Shown: positions 8,486 to 17,798, counted from the stretch's first letter. The stretch: DNA of 49,286 bases from Bacillus xiamenensis (GCF_000300535.1 NZ_AMSH01000022.1:1-49286), one strand, 5' to 3'. The notes: generated by a model from the sequence alone, not told the origin. Numbers and translations are program-made.

Positions 8486-8920
8486 TCATTTAATGGAGCA
8501 ACTTGGGGATGAGTTTTTCACTTTTGAACCGGTTTCTCCTAATAAAAGGTCACCGCCGGTTGAAAGGATGATTTCATCCGTTACTTGATTAGAAATCGTG
8601 TGTGCTACAAGCTGAAGCAGAGAGTTGACTTCCATTTGTGATTCTTTGAATTCTTGGATCACTGGAATGTCATCCAGTTCTTCTTGCAGGGCATCGATTT
8701 TTTCTTCAACTTGCTTTAAGGCTTCGTGTTTGCCGTAATGCTTTAAATTCACAGCTTGTTTTTGAAGCGCCTTAATTTGATTAATGATCGTCGAAATTTT
8801 TGTATTTTCATTGATTTGCGCTTCTGCTTTCTTGAAGAAATCAACTTCTTCCGTTTCAGAAATCATTTTCGCGAGCTCTCTTGCGCGCTCGACAATCTCT
8901 TTCTTTGAATAAAGCGTCAT
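8486..8920 (-). CDS. ymcA: RicA (YmcA), Y-complex subunit for RNA processing and biofilm/sporulation control
   Basis: This is a small, highly helical YlbF/YmcA-family protein (144 aa). With YlbF and YaaT it forms the Fe-S Y-complex that promotes RNase Y processing of operon mRNAs and influences Spo0A phosphorylation and biofilm formation in B. subtilis. Residues such as EAQINENTKISTIINQIKAL and KQAVNLKHYGKHEALKQ match the family. The start lies one base after the miaB stop, with its ribosome site GAGGTGA inside the miaB 3' end, so the two are translationally linked. A strong terminator follows. Confidence 0.95.
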   Translation of the reverse strand: MTLYSKKEIVERARELAKMISETEEVDFFKKAEAQINENTKISTIINQIKALQKQAVNLKHYGKHEALKQVEEKIDALQEELDDIPVIQEFKESQMEVNSLLQLVAHTISNQVTDEIILSTGGDLLLGETGSKVKNSSPSCSIK

Positions 8921-8921
8921 T

Positions 8922-10448
8922 TTAATTCACCTCGATAGCTTCTCCAACCATTTCTCCGTCAAGAGACCAAGTTTTCGCTTGTGTGATTTTCACTTTGACG
9001 ATGTTGCCAATCGCTTCTTTTGGTGCTTTAAAATTCACAAGCTTGCTTTTACTTGTATATCCGGCTAGGATCTCAGGGTTGTTTTTACTTTCACCCTCTA
9101 CTAATACTTCGACAGTCTGCCCTTCATATTCCTTCATTTTTTTCGCGGAAATTTCATTCACGAGTGCATTCAGGCGCTGTAGACGTTCTTTTTTCACACG
9201 CATTGGCACATTGTCTTTCATTTTCGCTGCTGGTGTGCCTTCTCTTGGAGAGTAAATGAACGTATAAGCCGCATCGAACTCAACCTCTCGATAGAGGGAT
9301 AGAGTTTCTTCAAACTGCTCATCTGTTTCATTTGGGAACCCTACAATAATGTCCGTTGTCAAGGAAGCGTTTGGCATTGCTTCTTTGATTTTACGCACAA
9401 GTTCTAGGTAACGCTCACGGTCATATTTTCTCGCCATCAGCTTCAGGACAGCAGAACTTCCTGATTGAACTGGCAAGTGAATATGATCGAGAAGGTTGCC
9501 GCCTTTGGCAAGCACCTCAATTAAGTGATCATCAAAGTCGCGCGGATGACTTGTAGTAAAACGGATACGCGGGATATCAATTTTACGCAGCTCATCCATC
9601 AGATGACCAAGACCATATTCCATGTCCTCAAAATCTTTTCCATACGCATTCACGTTTTGACCAAGAAGGGTAATTTCCTTATATCCTTCTGCCGCTAAAC
9701 GTCTTACCTCTTGAATAATTTCGTCTGGACGGCGGCTTCTTTCTTTACCGCGCGTGTAAGGAACAATGCAATAGGTACAAAATTTATCACAGCCGTACAT
9801 AATGTTTACCCAGCCTTTGATTTTACCTTGGCGGGCTCTTGGAAGGTTTTCAATCACATCGCCTTCCTTCGACCAAACCTCGATGACCATTTCTTTTGAT
9901 AAATAGCATTCGGATAAAAGCTCTGGCAGGCGGTGAATGTTGTGCGTTCCGAAAATCAAGTCAACAAATGGATGTTTCTTTAAAATACGGTTGACGACAG
10001 ATTCTTCTTGCGACATACATCCGCAGACACCTAAGATTAAATCTGGCTTTTCACGCTTTAATGCTTTTAAATGACCAAGCTCTCCAAACACTTTGTTTTC
10101 CGCATTCTCACGAATGGCGCAGGTGTTTAATAAGATGACATTCGCATCTTCAGTAGAATTTGTTGGTTCATAACCAAGCGCCATAAAAATACCAGCCATT
10201 ACTTCTGTGTCATGCTCATTCATTTGGCAGCCATATGTGCGAATATAAAACTTGCGACCGTTCCCTAACCCTTGAAACCGCTCGTCAATTTGAAATTGAT
10301 TGTATTCGACTTCTTCTTTACCCCGTTTTTTTGCATCTTTTAAGGAAGGCGGAATGTAAACAGCTTCAAAATATTTGCTGTAGTCCTTCTCGGATTTTTT
10401 GTCCGATGAACTGATTTGTCCGCTCGCTTTTCTCTGCTCTTCATTCAT
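8922..10448 (-). CDS. miaB: tRNA-2-methylthio-N6-isopentenyladenosine synthase MiaB
   Basis: MiaB is a radical-SAM methylthiotransferase that converts i6A37 to ms2i6A37 in tRNAs. The N-terminal MTTase domain has cluster cysteines at about C74 (YGCQMN), C110 (NTCAIREN) and C144 (CGCM). The radical-SAM motif GCDKFCTYC gives C220, C224 and C227. A C-terminal TRAM domain contains [10 protein letters not shown]. The 508-aa length matches Bacillus MiaB, which has an N-terminal extension of about 60 residues. The ATG has AAAGGAG upstream, and a sigma-A-like promoter lies at 10485-10513. It is the first gene of miaB-ymcA. A DUF3883 gene sits upstream where B. subtilis has kbl. Confidence 0.97.
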   Translation of the reverse strand: MNEEQRKASGQISSSDKKSEKDYSKYFEAVYIPPSLKDAKKRGKEEVEYNQFQIDERFQGLGNGRKFYIRTYGCQMNEHDTEVMAGIFMALGYEPTNSTEDANVILLNTCAIRENAENKVFGELGHLKALKREKPDLILGVCGCMSQEESVVNRILKKHPFVDLIFGTHNIHRLPELLSECYLSKEMVIEVWSKEGDVIENLPRARQGKIKGWVNIMYGCDKFCTYCIVPYTRGKERSRRPDEIIQEVRRLAAEGYKEITLLGQNVNAYGKDFEDMEYGLGHLMDELRKIDIPRIRFTTSHPRDFDDHLIEVLAKGGNLLDHIHLPVQSGSSAVLKLMARKYDRERYLELVRKIKEAMPNASLTTDIIVGFPNETDEQFEETLSLYREVEFDAAYTFIYSPREGTPAAKMKDNVPMRVKKERLQRLNALVNEISAKKMKEYEGQTVEVLVEGESKNNPEILAGYTSKSKLVNFKAPKEAIGNIVKVKITQAKTWSLDGEMVGEAIEVN

Positions 10449-10484
10449 GAATTCGTACTCCTTTCAAACCAAGCTCCACCCTAC

Positions 10485-10513
10485 AGTATAGACTATTTTG
10501 TGATGAATTGAAA
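10485..10513 (-). promoter_or_regulatory. Sigma-A-like promoter for miaB
   Basis: Minus-strand TTTCAA, a 17-base spacer, then TATACT. It lies 37 bp upstream of the miaB ATG, in the gap after the DUF3883 gene. Confidence 0.5.
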
Positions 10514-10538
10514 ATAAATTCAAATGTACTATCACTTT

Positions 10539-11654
10539 TCAATCCACACGAATTCTACATGAATATTGAGTAGGTTTTAGCAGTAGGTTGTCTTTTCCAA
10601 GAGGGTTTTGTATTTCTTTAACAATCTTCATATTTTGTGTACCGACACTTTCAACTAAAGTAATCACATACGCTTCTTTTTCCTCTTCTGCTACCATTCG
10701 TTCTTGTTCGGACAAGAAGAATTGAAAATCATGATGAGTAAGTTTAGACCCTTTTACTTCTATTAATTTTTCTTTTCCATCCGGGTAATATGATTTGATA
10801 TCAAATCCATGGCCATCTTCTGTTTCAGCCAGCCAATTGACAGCTTCTGCTAATTGTTCTTGACCAGCGGCTAACAATTGCTGTACTTCCCTTTCATAAA
10901 CAAATTTCTCTGCTATCCTACCTGTCTCTTCATTTTGCTTTGCTCTTTCTTCTCTTAGTTGTTTATAAATGTCTCTGTGGATGATTCTTTTTCTTTTGAA
11001 TTTTTTGCGCTGCTCGTCTTTTAGAAAGATATCTTGATCTAAATAGACTTCATAAATAAAATCATAAAAAAATTCGTTTAAAGAATTGATATCTTCTATA
11101 AAGCGATGGTGATTAAAGTGAAAGATGTTATATTTTTTAAAAATTAATGAACTTGCTACATATTTTCTAGGTCTCACTGTTTTACCTAAATAAAAGTCAC
11201 CTACTTGAAAGTCCTCTAGCCTTTTATTACCTTTTAATTCAGGCTTCAATCGGTTTCTCCAAATGGCTGCTTCTTTTTTAATTTCAGATAAAGATAAATT
11301 TTCAGTTCCAGTTTCGATTGTTAAATAAAAATCTTCGCCATTCTCAGCAAATAAAATGACAATATATATTCCTTTTTGTGTGGATGTTTTTTTCGACTCC
11401 GAATTTGTCGTTAATCGCTTGTCTAAAAGAGCAATCCAAAAACATTCTGCAACTCGTCCATTTCCTGTAGATGCTTTAAAATCCAATTTATTTATATTTC
11501 TCATATGAAGTTTTTCCAGCTCAAGTTGAATTTTATTTGGTAAATCTTTGTTAAACAGTTTGTGAAAAGGGTGACTTTTGTCTATGTTTGTATTGTTTTT
11601 ATAATCAAGAAATTGCTTATAAAAATCATCAGCATGAAATAACATTTCTTTCAT
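10539..11654 (-). CDS. MrcB-like N-terminal domain plus DUF3883 (PD-(D/E)xK-like) protein, putative lone restriction factor
   Basis: Two domains are visible in 371 aa. Residues 5-185 match the MrcB N-terminal type (DUF3578), with GNGRVAECFWIALLDKRLT and then QKGIYIVILF-type strands. This domain is found fused to nucleases and AAA proteins of modification-dependent restriction. Residues 245-345 match DUF3883, with ETGRIAEKFV, GFDIKS (Asp near 287), IEVKGS (Glu near 300 and Lys near 302) and FFLSEQE, which is a PD-(D/E)xK nuclease arrangement. No methylase or ATPase partner is beside it. I use the ATG at 11654, six bases after GAGG, rather than the GTG at 11657. The gene looks AT-rich beside its neighbours and lies between kbl and miaB, which adjoin in B. 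subtilis, so it is probably acquired. A defence role is inference. Confidence 0.75.
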   Translation of the reverse strand: MKEMLFHADDFYKQFLDYKNNTNIDKSHPFHKLFNKDLPNKIQLELEKLHMRNINKLDFKASTGNGRVAECFWIALLDKRLTTNSESKKTSTQKGIYIVILFAENGEDFYLTIETGTENLSLSEIKKEAAIWRNRLKPELKGNKRLEDFQVGDFYLGKTVRPRKYVASSLIFKKYNIFHFNHHRFIEDINSLNEFFYDFIYEVYLDQDIFLKDEQRKKFKRKRIIHRDIYKQLREERAKQNEETGRIAEKFVYEREVQQLLAAGQEQLAEAVNWLAETEDGHGFDIKSYYPDGKEKLIEVKGSKLTHHDFQFFLSEQERMVAEEEKEAYVITLVESVGTQNMKIVKEIQNPLGKDNLLLKPTQYSCRIRVD

Positions 11655-11740
11655 CACTTACCTCAACATATTTTTTAATTCTATTATACATAACAAACGG
11701 TAGATTTGATGAAATATGGAAAGATTAGTGCAAAAGAAAA

Positions 11741-11758
11741 AGAGAGCCCTCGCTCTCT
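11741..11758 (-). terminator. Intrinsic terminator of tdh-kbl
   Basis: AGAGAGC/GCTCTCT stem with a four-base loop, followed on the minus strand by TTTTTCTTTTG. It touches the kbl stop codon. Confidence 0.85.
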
Positions 11759-12939
11759 CAATCAAGTATATTCAATTTCTTCGCTTCTTCTTCGATGATG
11801 GTTAGTGCACGGTCAAGTTCTTCTTTTGTGTGCTCTGCTGTGATGATCGCTCTAATTCTCGCTTTTCCTTTCGCCACGGTTGGGAAAGCAATCCCCTGAG
11901 CAAAGACGCCTCGCTCGATTAATGCCTTAGAAAACCGGAAAGTCAGTGCCTCGTCTCCAATCATCATTGGAATAATAGGCGTTTCTGTTGGCGCCACCTC
12001 AAATCCAAGACCGATGACTTTTTCTTTAAAATAATTAGCGTTCTCCCAAAGTGTTTCAATGCGCTCCGGTTCGTCTAACAGCACGTCAATGGCTTCTTCA
12101 CAGGCTCTTGTGACAGCCGGCGGATGTGAGGTGCTGAATAAAAATGGTCTTGCTTTATGCTTTAAATAGTCGATTAAAACCGCAGAACCAGCGACGTAGC
12201 CGCCAAGCACACCGACAGCCTTACTCAGTGTGCCAACTTGAATATGCACTCTGCCGTCAAGCTGAAAATGGTTAACGGTTCCTCGCCCATTTTCACCAAG
12301 CACGCCAGACGCATGAGCATCGTCAACCATTACAAAGGCATCATATGCTTCTGCCAGCCTGACGATTTCAGGCAGCGGCGCGATATCTCCATCCATTGAG
12401 AACACGCCATCTGTCACGATAAGACGGATGCGGTAATTCATGGATTTCTTTAAAATTTTCTCTAGCTCTTCCATATTAGAATGCCCGTATACTTTTTTAT
12501 CTGCCTTTGTTAACCGAATCCCATCGATGATCGAGGCATGATTGAGCTCATCTGAAATGACAATATCATCTTTTGTGAGGATGCTCGATAAAACCCCTTG
12601 ATTGGTCGTAAAGCCTGATTGGAATACTAAGGCTGCCTCTGTCTTTTTAAAAGCAGCGAGCTTTTTTTCAAGCCGTTCGTGCATCGTCATCGTTCCAGCA
12701 ATGGTTCTTACCGATCCTGTACCAGCACCGAATTCATCAATCGCCTCTTTTGCCGCTTTCATCAGCCTTGGATGTGAGGTGAGTCCTAAATAATTGTTTG
12801 AAGAGAGTTGTATGACGGATTGTTCATTTAATGTAACCGTGGATGATTGTTTGGAATCAATTTCTTTCAACGTTTGATGAGTACCTTGCTGCTTCATTGC
12901 GTCTAATTCATCTTGTAAATACGTAAATTCTTTCATCAT
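11758..12939 (-). CDS. kbl: 2-amino-3-ketobutyrate CoA ligase (glycine C-acetyltransferase)
   Basis: This PLP enzyme of the alpha-oxoamine synthase family cleaves 2-amino-3-oxobutyrate with CoA to glycine and acetyl-CoA, the second step of threonine degradation. It shows SNNYLGLTSHPRL, FQSGFTTNQGV, VDDAHASGVLG (PLP-ring Asp and His) and the lysine motif GTLSKAVGVLGGY. The reading frame is open up to 12987, but the ATG at 12939 overlaps the tdh stop as ATGA and has GGGGGACG in front, giving 393 aa as in B. subtilis Kbl. It is coupled to tdh and ends at a terminator. Confidence 0.96.
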   Translation of the reverse strand: MMKEFTYLQDELDAMKQQGTHQTLKEIDSKQSSTVTLNEQSVIQLSSNNYLGLTSHPRLMKAAKEAIDEFGAGTGSVRTIAGTMTMHERLEKKLAAFKKTEAALVFQSGFTTNQGVLSSILTKDDIVISDELNHASIIDGIRLTKADKKVYGHSNMEELEKILKKSMNYRIRLIVTDGVFSMDGDIAPLPEIVRLAEAYDAFVMVDDAHASGVLGENGRGTVNHFQLDGRVHIQVGTLSKAVGVLGGYVAGSAVLIDYLKHKARPFLFSTSHPPAVTRACEEAIDVLLDEPERIETLWENANYFKEKVIGLGFEVAPTETPIIPMMIGDEALTFRFSKALIERGVFAQGIAFPTVAKGKARIRAIITAEHTKEELDRALTIIEEEAKKLNILD

Positions 12940-14000
12940 TTCGTCCCCCTTTGATATGATGGCATCATCAGTACGATCTTCCCGCACGTACCACTTCTCA
13001 TGAGTTCAAACCCCTTTTTGAAATCTTCAAATGGCAGCGTATGCGTGACAACTGGCTGTACATCAATGGTATTTGTTCTTAAAAGTTCAGATACTTGACG
13101 CCACGTTTCAAACATTTTTCTCCCCGTTATCCCTTGAACGGTTAATCCCCTAAAAACAATTTGATTTGTAATGTCAATGGTCACTGGTCGCTCTGGCAAA
13201 CTTAGTATATTGACTTTCCCGCCATTTGCACAAGCTTCGAGTGCTTGATTAATCGCAACAGGGTGTCCTGACATCTCACACATCACGTCTGCCCCTTCCA
13301 TCCGCGTGAGCTGCTTAATCATTGCAACAGGATCATCTTTTCCGATATCCACGATATGATCTGCACCCATTTTTCGGGCAAGGTCCAGCCTGTATTCGTT
13401 TTTATCAACAGCAAACACTTGCACAGCCCCAGAGGCTTTCGCGACTGCGATCGCCATTAAACCGATTGGCCCGCAGCCAAAAATCGCCACTGACTTTCCT
13501 GAAACAGGTGTATGGAGAACTGTATGAACAGCATTTCCGAGCGGCTCTTGAATGGATGCAAGCTCTACTGGCATTTGATCTGGGTTATGCCATACATTTT
13601 GTTCAGGTACTTTGACGTATTCAGCAAAGCAGCCATCAATGTCTACCCCTAAAATTTTCGTTTCGCTGCACAAATGCTGCTGCCCTGTTAAACACATATA
13701 GCACTGATTACATACAATATGCGTCTCAGCCGATACAAACTCCCCTACTTTTGCACGTGAGACCTGGCTTCCCACTTTGACAACTTCCCCTGTAAATTCA
13801 TGACCAAAAATGTACGGTGCTTTGACTCTCGCCTTTGCCCAATCATCCCAATTATAAATATGCACATCGGTCCCGCATATTGATGTGGCTTTCACCTGGA
13901 TGAGCACTTCATGATCATTAATTTCCGGAATCGGCCTCTCCATCATCACCGCTCCGTAAGCGCTTTCTTTTTTAACAATCGCTTTCATCGTTCCACACAT
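12936..14000 (-). CDS. tdh: L-threonine 3-dehydrogenase
   Basis: This zinc-dependent medium-chain dehydrogenase oxidises threonine to 2-amino-3-oxobutyrate with NAD+. It shows SICGTDVHIYNWD (catalytic Zn cysteine), GHEFTGEV, the structural-zinc cysteines in CNQCYMCLTGQQHLC, the nucleotide-binding GCGPIGLMA and the VDKN Asp that selects NAD, and ITGRKMFETWRQV. The start ATG at 14000 has AAAGGGG nine bases upstream; the frame upstream of it has no ribosome site. It forms an operon with kbl by ATGA overlap. A TTTACG-17-TAAAAT promoter and a nearby dyad lie upstream. Confidence 0.96.
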   Translation of the reverse strand: MCGTMKAIVKKESAYGAVMMERPIPEINDHEVLIQVKATSICGTDVHIYNWDDWAKARVKAPYIFGHEFTGEVVKVGSQVSRAKVGEFVSAETHIVCNQCYMCLTGQQHLCSETKILGVDIDGCFAEYVKVPEQNVWHNPDQMPVELASIQEPLGNAVHTVLHTPVSGKSVAIFGCGPIGLMAIAVAKASGAVQVFAVDKNEYRLDLARKMGADHIVDIGKDDPVAMIKQLTRMEGADVMCEMSGHPVAINQALEACANGGKVNILSLPERPVTIDITNQIVFRGLTVQGITGRKMFETWRQVSELLRTNTIDVQPVVTHTLPFEDFKKGFELMRSGTCGKIVLMMPSYQRGTK

Positions 14001-14039
14001 GACGTACAACCCCTTTGTCAAAAAACTTCTCCCAATCAG

Positions 14040-14068
14040 ATTTTAACACGTCTTATTTTAGCCGTAAA
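14040..14068 (-). promoter_or_regulatory. Sigma-A-like promoter of tdh-kbl with an upstream dyad at 14075-14093
   Basis: Minus-strand TTTACG, 17-base spacer, then TAAAAT with a TG extension. Just upstream lies TGTCC-N9-GGACA (14075-14093), which could be an operator. No regulator is assigned. Confidence 0.4.
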
Positions 14069-14138
14069 TACCACTGTCCACTACATAAGGACAAATGAAC
14101 ACTCCACATATTTTTTTGGATATTTTTCTATAAAAAAA

Positions 14139-14166
14139 GCAAATCTCCAAATAGAAGGAGATTTGC
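14139..14166 (-). terminator. Intrinsic terminator of the RND permease gene
   Basis: Perfect GCAAATCTCC/GGAGATTTGC stem with an 8-base loop, followed on the minus strand by TTTTTTTAT. Confidence 0.9.
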
Positions 14167-14176
14167 TTCAGGATTG

Positions 14177-17100
14177 TCAGCGTTTTTTTGAAACAGCCAC
14201 ATATAAGGCCGGCACAATCAGCAGTGTCAGAATCGTGGAGAAAAAGACACCTGATACGATGCAGATCGCCAGCGGCTTAAAGAGTGGATCATTGCTTAAT
14301 GCAACAGGCATAAGGGCAACGAGTGCTGTGAATGCCGTTAACAAGATCGGTCTAATCCTTGCTCTTCCCGCTTCAATGACCGCTGTTCGTTGATCAAGCC
14401 CCTGTTTGCGGCGCTGTTCAATAAATTCAAACAAGACAACCGCATTTCTGACCACGATACCTGCTAATGACACAATACCCATTGTTGCCATAAAGCTAAA
14501 CGGAGTTTGAGTTACAAATAGTCCAATAATCGCTCCTGATATCGCTAAGTAAACAGTTCCAAGAACTAAAAGCGGAAGCATGAGTGAATTGAACTGGAAG
14601 GCGATGGTAACATAAATGAGCAGCAAGACGACCCCAAATAAGAGACTAATTTCAATAAAGAATTGGGTTTGATCTTCATTTTCTCCACCTTGAGAAATGG
14701 TCAAGTCCTTCGCTGCATCACTTTTTCCAACGTGATTGACGACTTCTGTCATATCGTCTTTAAACGTACCTGACGTTCCAGGATATGCCTTTAATGTGAT
14801 GGTCGGAATCCCGTTTTCATGCGGAATGCTTTCGTACTGCTCTGTTTGTTTTTCTTTTACGTACCGGCTAAGCGGCTCTAGCGAAGGCATACCACTGTCA
14901 GTTGTACTCACAGGCACCTTAATGTCTTTTAACTTCAATCCATTTTGATGTGTGCCCATATCCTGTTTCACCACTAAATCGATGTCATCTGTTCCTTGTT
15001 TAAAGGAGCCTAATGGAATTCCTTCTGTCACAAGCCCAAGCTGTCTGCTGACAAACTGCGCGGTGAGCCCATCCTGTGCCATTCGGTCACGATTTAATTC
15101 AAATGAGATGGTTTTCACCGGCTGATTGACATCGTCTGTGATCAAACTCGCTCCGCTTTCTTTCATTTCTTTTGTGAGCGTCTCTTTCACATCAACCAGC
15201 TTTGAAAATTGTTCTCCTGCAATGGTCACGGTCACAGGTGCTCCAGTTGGCGGTCCTTGAACAATGGTTTTCATAAAGATATCCGCATCTTTAAATTTCT
15301 CTCGCAAAGGCTCTGTCATACGATCTATCAATTCTTTACTTGTCATCTGATCATTGTCGACCCTTACAACAACCTGACCCGTGTGATCACTTGCGTTTGA
15401 GATGCTTTCATTAAACAAGTTCGGCACACCGCCGCCTGCAAAAATAGCCGTCTCTTCAATTCCTTTTTGCTGTTTGATCTCATGTTCTATTTTCTCTAGT
15501 GTTTCATTTGTTTTATCCAAGGTTGTTTCACTTGGGAGTGTGACAGTGACGACAACCTCCTTCTTATTCGCCGCAGGGAAAAATTCAAATGGTGTGACGA
15601 AAATGAGTAAAAAGGCCAGTGTCGAAACAAGCAAACCGCTAAGTCCAATCAAAAGTGGACGTCTCACGATGTTTGTCAGCACACCGTCTGCATAAAAATC
15701 GGCTAATCTTTTAAATGGTTTGCCTAAGAATCCAGGTTCTTTTTGCATCTTCTTGTTCTTTCTTTTTCGGTTTGCGGTATATTGATAGACTGGCACAAGT
15801 GTCAAAGAAATGACCATCGACGCCAGTACAGTTGTGACAAGAACAGACGGTAATGCCAGAATAAATGCCCCGTTCGCACCAGATAGGAAAACAAGCGGCA
15901 AGAAGGCAAATACAACTGCAAGCGTTGAGGTGACAATAGATCCAGCGACTTCTTTTACCCCTGCAATGGTTCCTTTGAGAGGGCTTTCGTGCTTTTTCAT
16001 CTGCCTTAAAATATTATCGTTGACCACAATGGCGTCATCCACAAGTATCCCTAATGCAATGATAAAGCCAATAATCGAAATTTGGTTAAGGTCCACTTGT
16101 AAAAACGGGAGCGGAATCGTTCCGATCGTAATAGATAGCGGGATCGCAAGTGAAACGATAAACGCACCACCAATGGTTAAGCCAAGTGTGGTGACGACAA
16201 TGACGGCGATGACGGCAACGATCGCTTCTTTGATTAAATCGTTAAAAATGGCATCTACTTCGCTTTTTTGTGAATAGTAGTTGATCCACTCCACACCATT
16301 TGGCAGCTCTTTCTCTTTTTCAATAACATCACTGACCTTGTCATACATTTTAGGAATATCAAGCCCAGGTTTAATATTGACTGTAAAAGAATAGGCCGGT
16401 TTTCCGTTATATGTGACGATATCACTTTTCTCTTTTTCTACTTCTTTTAAGCTGCCCAGCTGACCGATTGTGACAGGCTCACGTTTTGTTTTTGAGAAAA
16501 GCTCAATCTTTTTGATTTGATTTAATTGGTCATAAGCATCAATGGACAGCTTGACCTTCTCTCCAGCTGAACGAACGTCACCCAGCGGGGATGTATCAAA
16601 TTCTTGATTGATGGCATTTGTGACATCGGTCACGTTTAAACCTTCATCCTCCAGCTTGTTTGAATCTAAGTTCAATATCGCTTGTTTGTCATTGAACCCT
16701 TTGATGACGACACCATCAACACCTTTGATGTCCTCTACTTTTTCTTTTAACGCACGCAGCGATTCCTGACTTTTTGCTAAATCAGATGATGTATTCGACA
16801 CAATCATGTAGGAGCCAACCGGTACATTGCCGAACTCGTCCTTTACATCCGGCTCCATGACACCATCTGGAAAGGAAGAAGCGGCATTTGTGGTTTCATT
16901 TTTAATTTGACTTGCTACCTTTTGGAAATCGGCTTGATCATCAATTTCAAGCACAATATTGGAAAAACCAATGGCGGAAACAGAGCTTGTTTTCTCTACA
17001 CCATTGATATCAGAAAGGGCCGATTCGAGCTTATTGGTGACATCACTTTCCACCTGCTTTGCATCAGCACCAGGAAAAACGGTCGAAATGGTCACGATAT

Positions 17101-17221
17101 TCGCTTGAAATTCTGGCAGTTCTCGTTTAGGAAGCTGTGTAAACAAATAGCCTCCGGCAATGAGTACGATAAAAAATAAAATAAAAACAAGCTTTCCTCT
17201 TTTTAAAAAAGCTTCAACCAT
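14177..17221 (-). CDS. RND-superfamily efflux permease (AcrB/SwrC type)
   Basis: A 1014-aa inner-membrane proton-driven exporter with the twelve-segment RND plan: TM1 at residues 11-28, a large extracytoplasmic loop to about 330, TM2-6, a second large loop, and TM8-12. TM4 carries the proton-relay pair in GILVDDAIVV (D395, D396), followed by NDNILRQMK. TM10 shows AGIVVRNAVVLFEF. The related B. subtilis SwrC is larger, as I recall, and sits elsewhere. No membrane-fusion protein is encoded beside it, as is usual for Gram-positive RND pumps. B. subtilis has spoVS next to tdh, so this gene is an insertion in this lineage. AGGTGA lies four bases before the ATG. A perfect palindrome upstream (17264-17279) suggests repression by an unlinked regulator. 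The substrate is unknown. Confidence 0.9.
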   Translation of the reverse strand: MVEAFLKRGKLVFILFFIVLIAGGYLFTQLPKRELPEFQANIVTISTVFPGADAKQVESDVTNKLESALSDINGVEKTSSVSAIGFSNIVLEIDDQADFQKVASQIKNETTNAASSFPDGVMEPDVKDEFGNVPVGSYMIVSNTSSDLAKSQESLRALKEKVEDIKGVDGVVIKGFNDKQAILNLDSNKLEDEGLNVTDVTNAINQEFDTSPLGDVRSAGEKVKLSIDAYDQLNQIKKIELFSKTKREPVTIGQLGSLKEVEKEKSDIVTYNGKPAYSFTVNIKPGLDIPKMYDKVSDVIEKEKELPNGVEWINYYSQKSEVDAIFNDLIKEAIVAVIAVIVVTTLGLTIGGAFIVSLAIPLSITIGTIPLPFLQVDLNQISIIGFIIALGILVDDAIVVNDNILRQMKKHESPLKGTIAGVKEVAGSIVTSTLAVVFAFLPLVFLSGANGAFILALPSVLVTTVLASMVISLTLVPVYQYTANRKRKNKKMQKEPGFLGKPFKRLADFYADGVLTNIVRRPLLIGLSGLLVSTLAFLLIFVTPFEFFPAANKKEVVVTVTLPSETTLDKTNETLEKIEHEIKQQKGIEETAIFAGGGVPNLFNESISNASDHTGQVVVRVDNDQMTSKELIDRMTEPLREKFKDADIFMKTIVQGPPTGAPVTVTIAGEQFSKLVDVKETLTKEMKESGASLITDDVNQPVKTISFELNRDRMAQDGLTAQFVSRQLGLVTEGIPLGSFKQGTDDIDLVVKQDMGTHQNGLKLKDIKVPVSTTDSGMPSLEPLSRYVKEKQTEQYESIPHENGIPTITLKAYPGTSGTFKDDMTEVVNHVGKSDAAKDLTISQGGENEDQTQFFIEISLLFGVVLLLIYVTIAFQFNSLMLPLLVLGTVYLAISGAIIGLFVTQTPFSFMATMGIVSLAGIVVRNAVVLFEFIEQRRKQGLDQRTAVIEAGRARIRPILLTAFTALVALMPVALSNDPLFKPLAICIVSGVFFSTILTLLIVPALYVAVSKKR

Positions 17222-17263
17222 TTTTTCACCTACTTAAATATTTATTTTTGATGAAGTATTTTC

Positions 17264-17302
17264 AACTTAATCTTAAGTTATCATCATGGTGAAAAAATGC
17301 AA
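17264..17302 (-). promoter_or_regulatory. Palindromic operator candidate at the RND gene promoter
   Basis: AACTTAA-TC-TTAAGTT at 17264-17279 is a perfect 7+7 dyad. On the minus strand a TTGCAT (17297-17302) and a weak TAACTT (17275-17280) sixteen bases apart could be a promoter whose -10 lies inside the dyad. Binding here would block transcription. Confidence 0.4.
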
Positions 17303-17378
17303 GCTCTAATATGTAGTTTTTTTATCTAATTTGTGAAAGAAATATGTTATATAAGAAATGTATAGCGGTAAACAAAAA

Positions 17379-17407
17379 CAACCTGCTTACATGATGTAAG
17401 CAGGTTG
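17379..17407 (-). terminator. Intrinsic terminator of spoVS
   Basis: Perfect 13-bp stem CAACCTGCTTACA/TGTAAGCAGGTTG with a 3-base loop, then a minus-strand TTTTTGTTT tail. It is 18 bp beyond the spoVS stop. Confidence 0.9.
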
Positions 17408-17425
17408 AAAATAATAAAATTAGAA

Positions 17426-17686
17426 TTATCGTGGTTCAACAATCAGTTTGATTGCTGTTCTTTCTTCTCCATCGATAAGAATGTCAGTAAAGGCCGGAAT
17501 ACATATCAAATCCACTCCGCTAGGCGCAACAAATCCCCTTGCAATGGCGACAGCCTTGACCGCCTGATTCAGTGCTCCAGCGCCGATTGCTTGTATTTCC
17601 GCTGCACCGCGTTCACGTAAAACGCCGGCTAATGCTCCCGCTACTGAATTTGGATTTGACTTTGCTGAAACTTTTAAAATTTCCAT
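17426..17686 (-). CDS. spoVS: Stage V sporulation protein S
   Basis: SpoVS is an 86-aa Alba-like protein needed for stage V of sporulation; its loss changes septum formation and sigma-H-controlled events in B. subtilis. The sequence is almost identical to the family: MEILKVSAKSNPNSVAGALAG, ERGAAEIQAIGAGALNQAVKA, and the end TAIKLIVEPR. GGGGGAG lies five bases before the ATG. A sigma-H-type promoter lies about 136 bp upstream (17822-17849) with an imperfect hairpin in the leader. It is monocistronic, ending at the 17379-17407 terminator. Confidence 0.97.
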   Translation of the reverse strand: MEILKVSAKSNPNSVAGALAGVLRERGAAEIQAIGAGALNQAVKAVAIARGFVAPSGVDLICIPAFTDILIDGEERTAIKLIVEPR

Positions 17687-17752
17687 TTTTGCTCCCCCTT
17701 AAATTTACAATGGATAAGTGAGTGTTCATTAGAACAATCTTTGTTAGATGTG

Positions 17753-17798
17753 GCTATTTTTTTGAAAATCCATCCCCAAAATGTTTTTCAAAAATAGC
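17753..17798 (-). other. Imperfect hairpin in the spoVS leader
   Basis: GCTATTTTT..GAAAA arms pair with their complement across about 17 bases, with a two-base bulge. It lies between the sigma-H promoter and the spoVS start. The minus-strand 3' side (CACATC) is not T-rich, so it is probably not a terminator, although it could also stabilise the 3' end of ymdB readthrough RNA. Confidence 0.4.

Noticed and set aside
13911-14393. 160-codon plus-strand frame over tdh and the RND gene end
   Set aside because: It is antisense to two real genes and a terminator and has no family pattern; a shadow frame.
15810-16277. 155-codon plus-strand frame inside the RND gene
   Set aside because: Antisense shadow with Thr/Ser/Pro-rich, unstructured composition.
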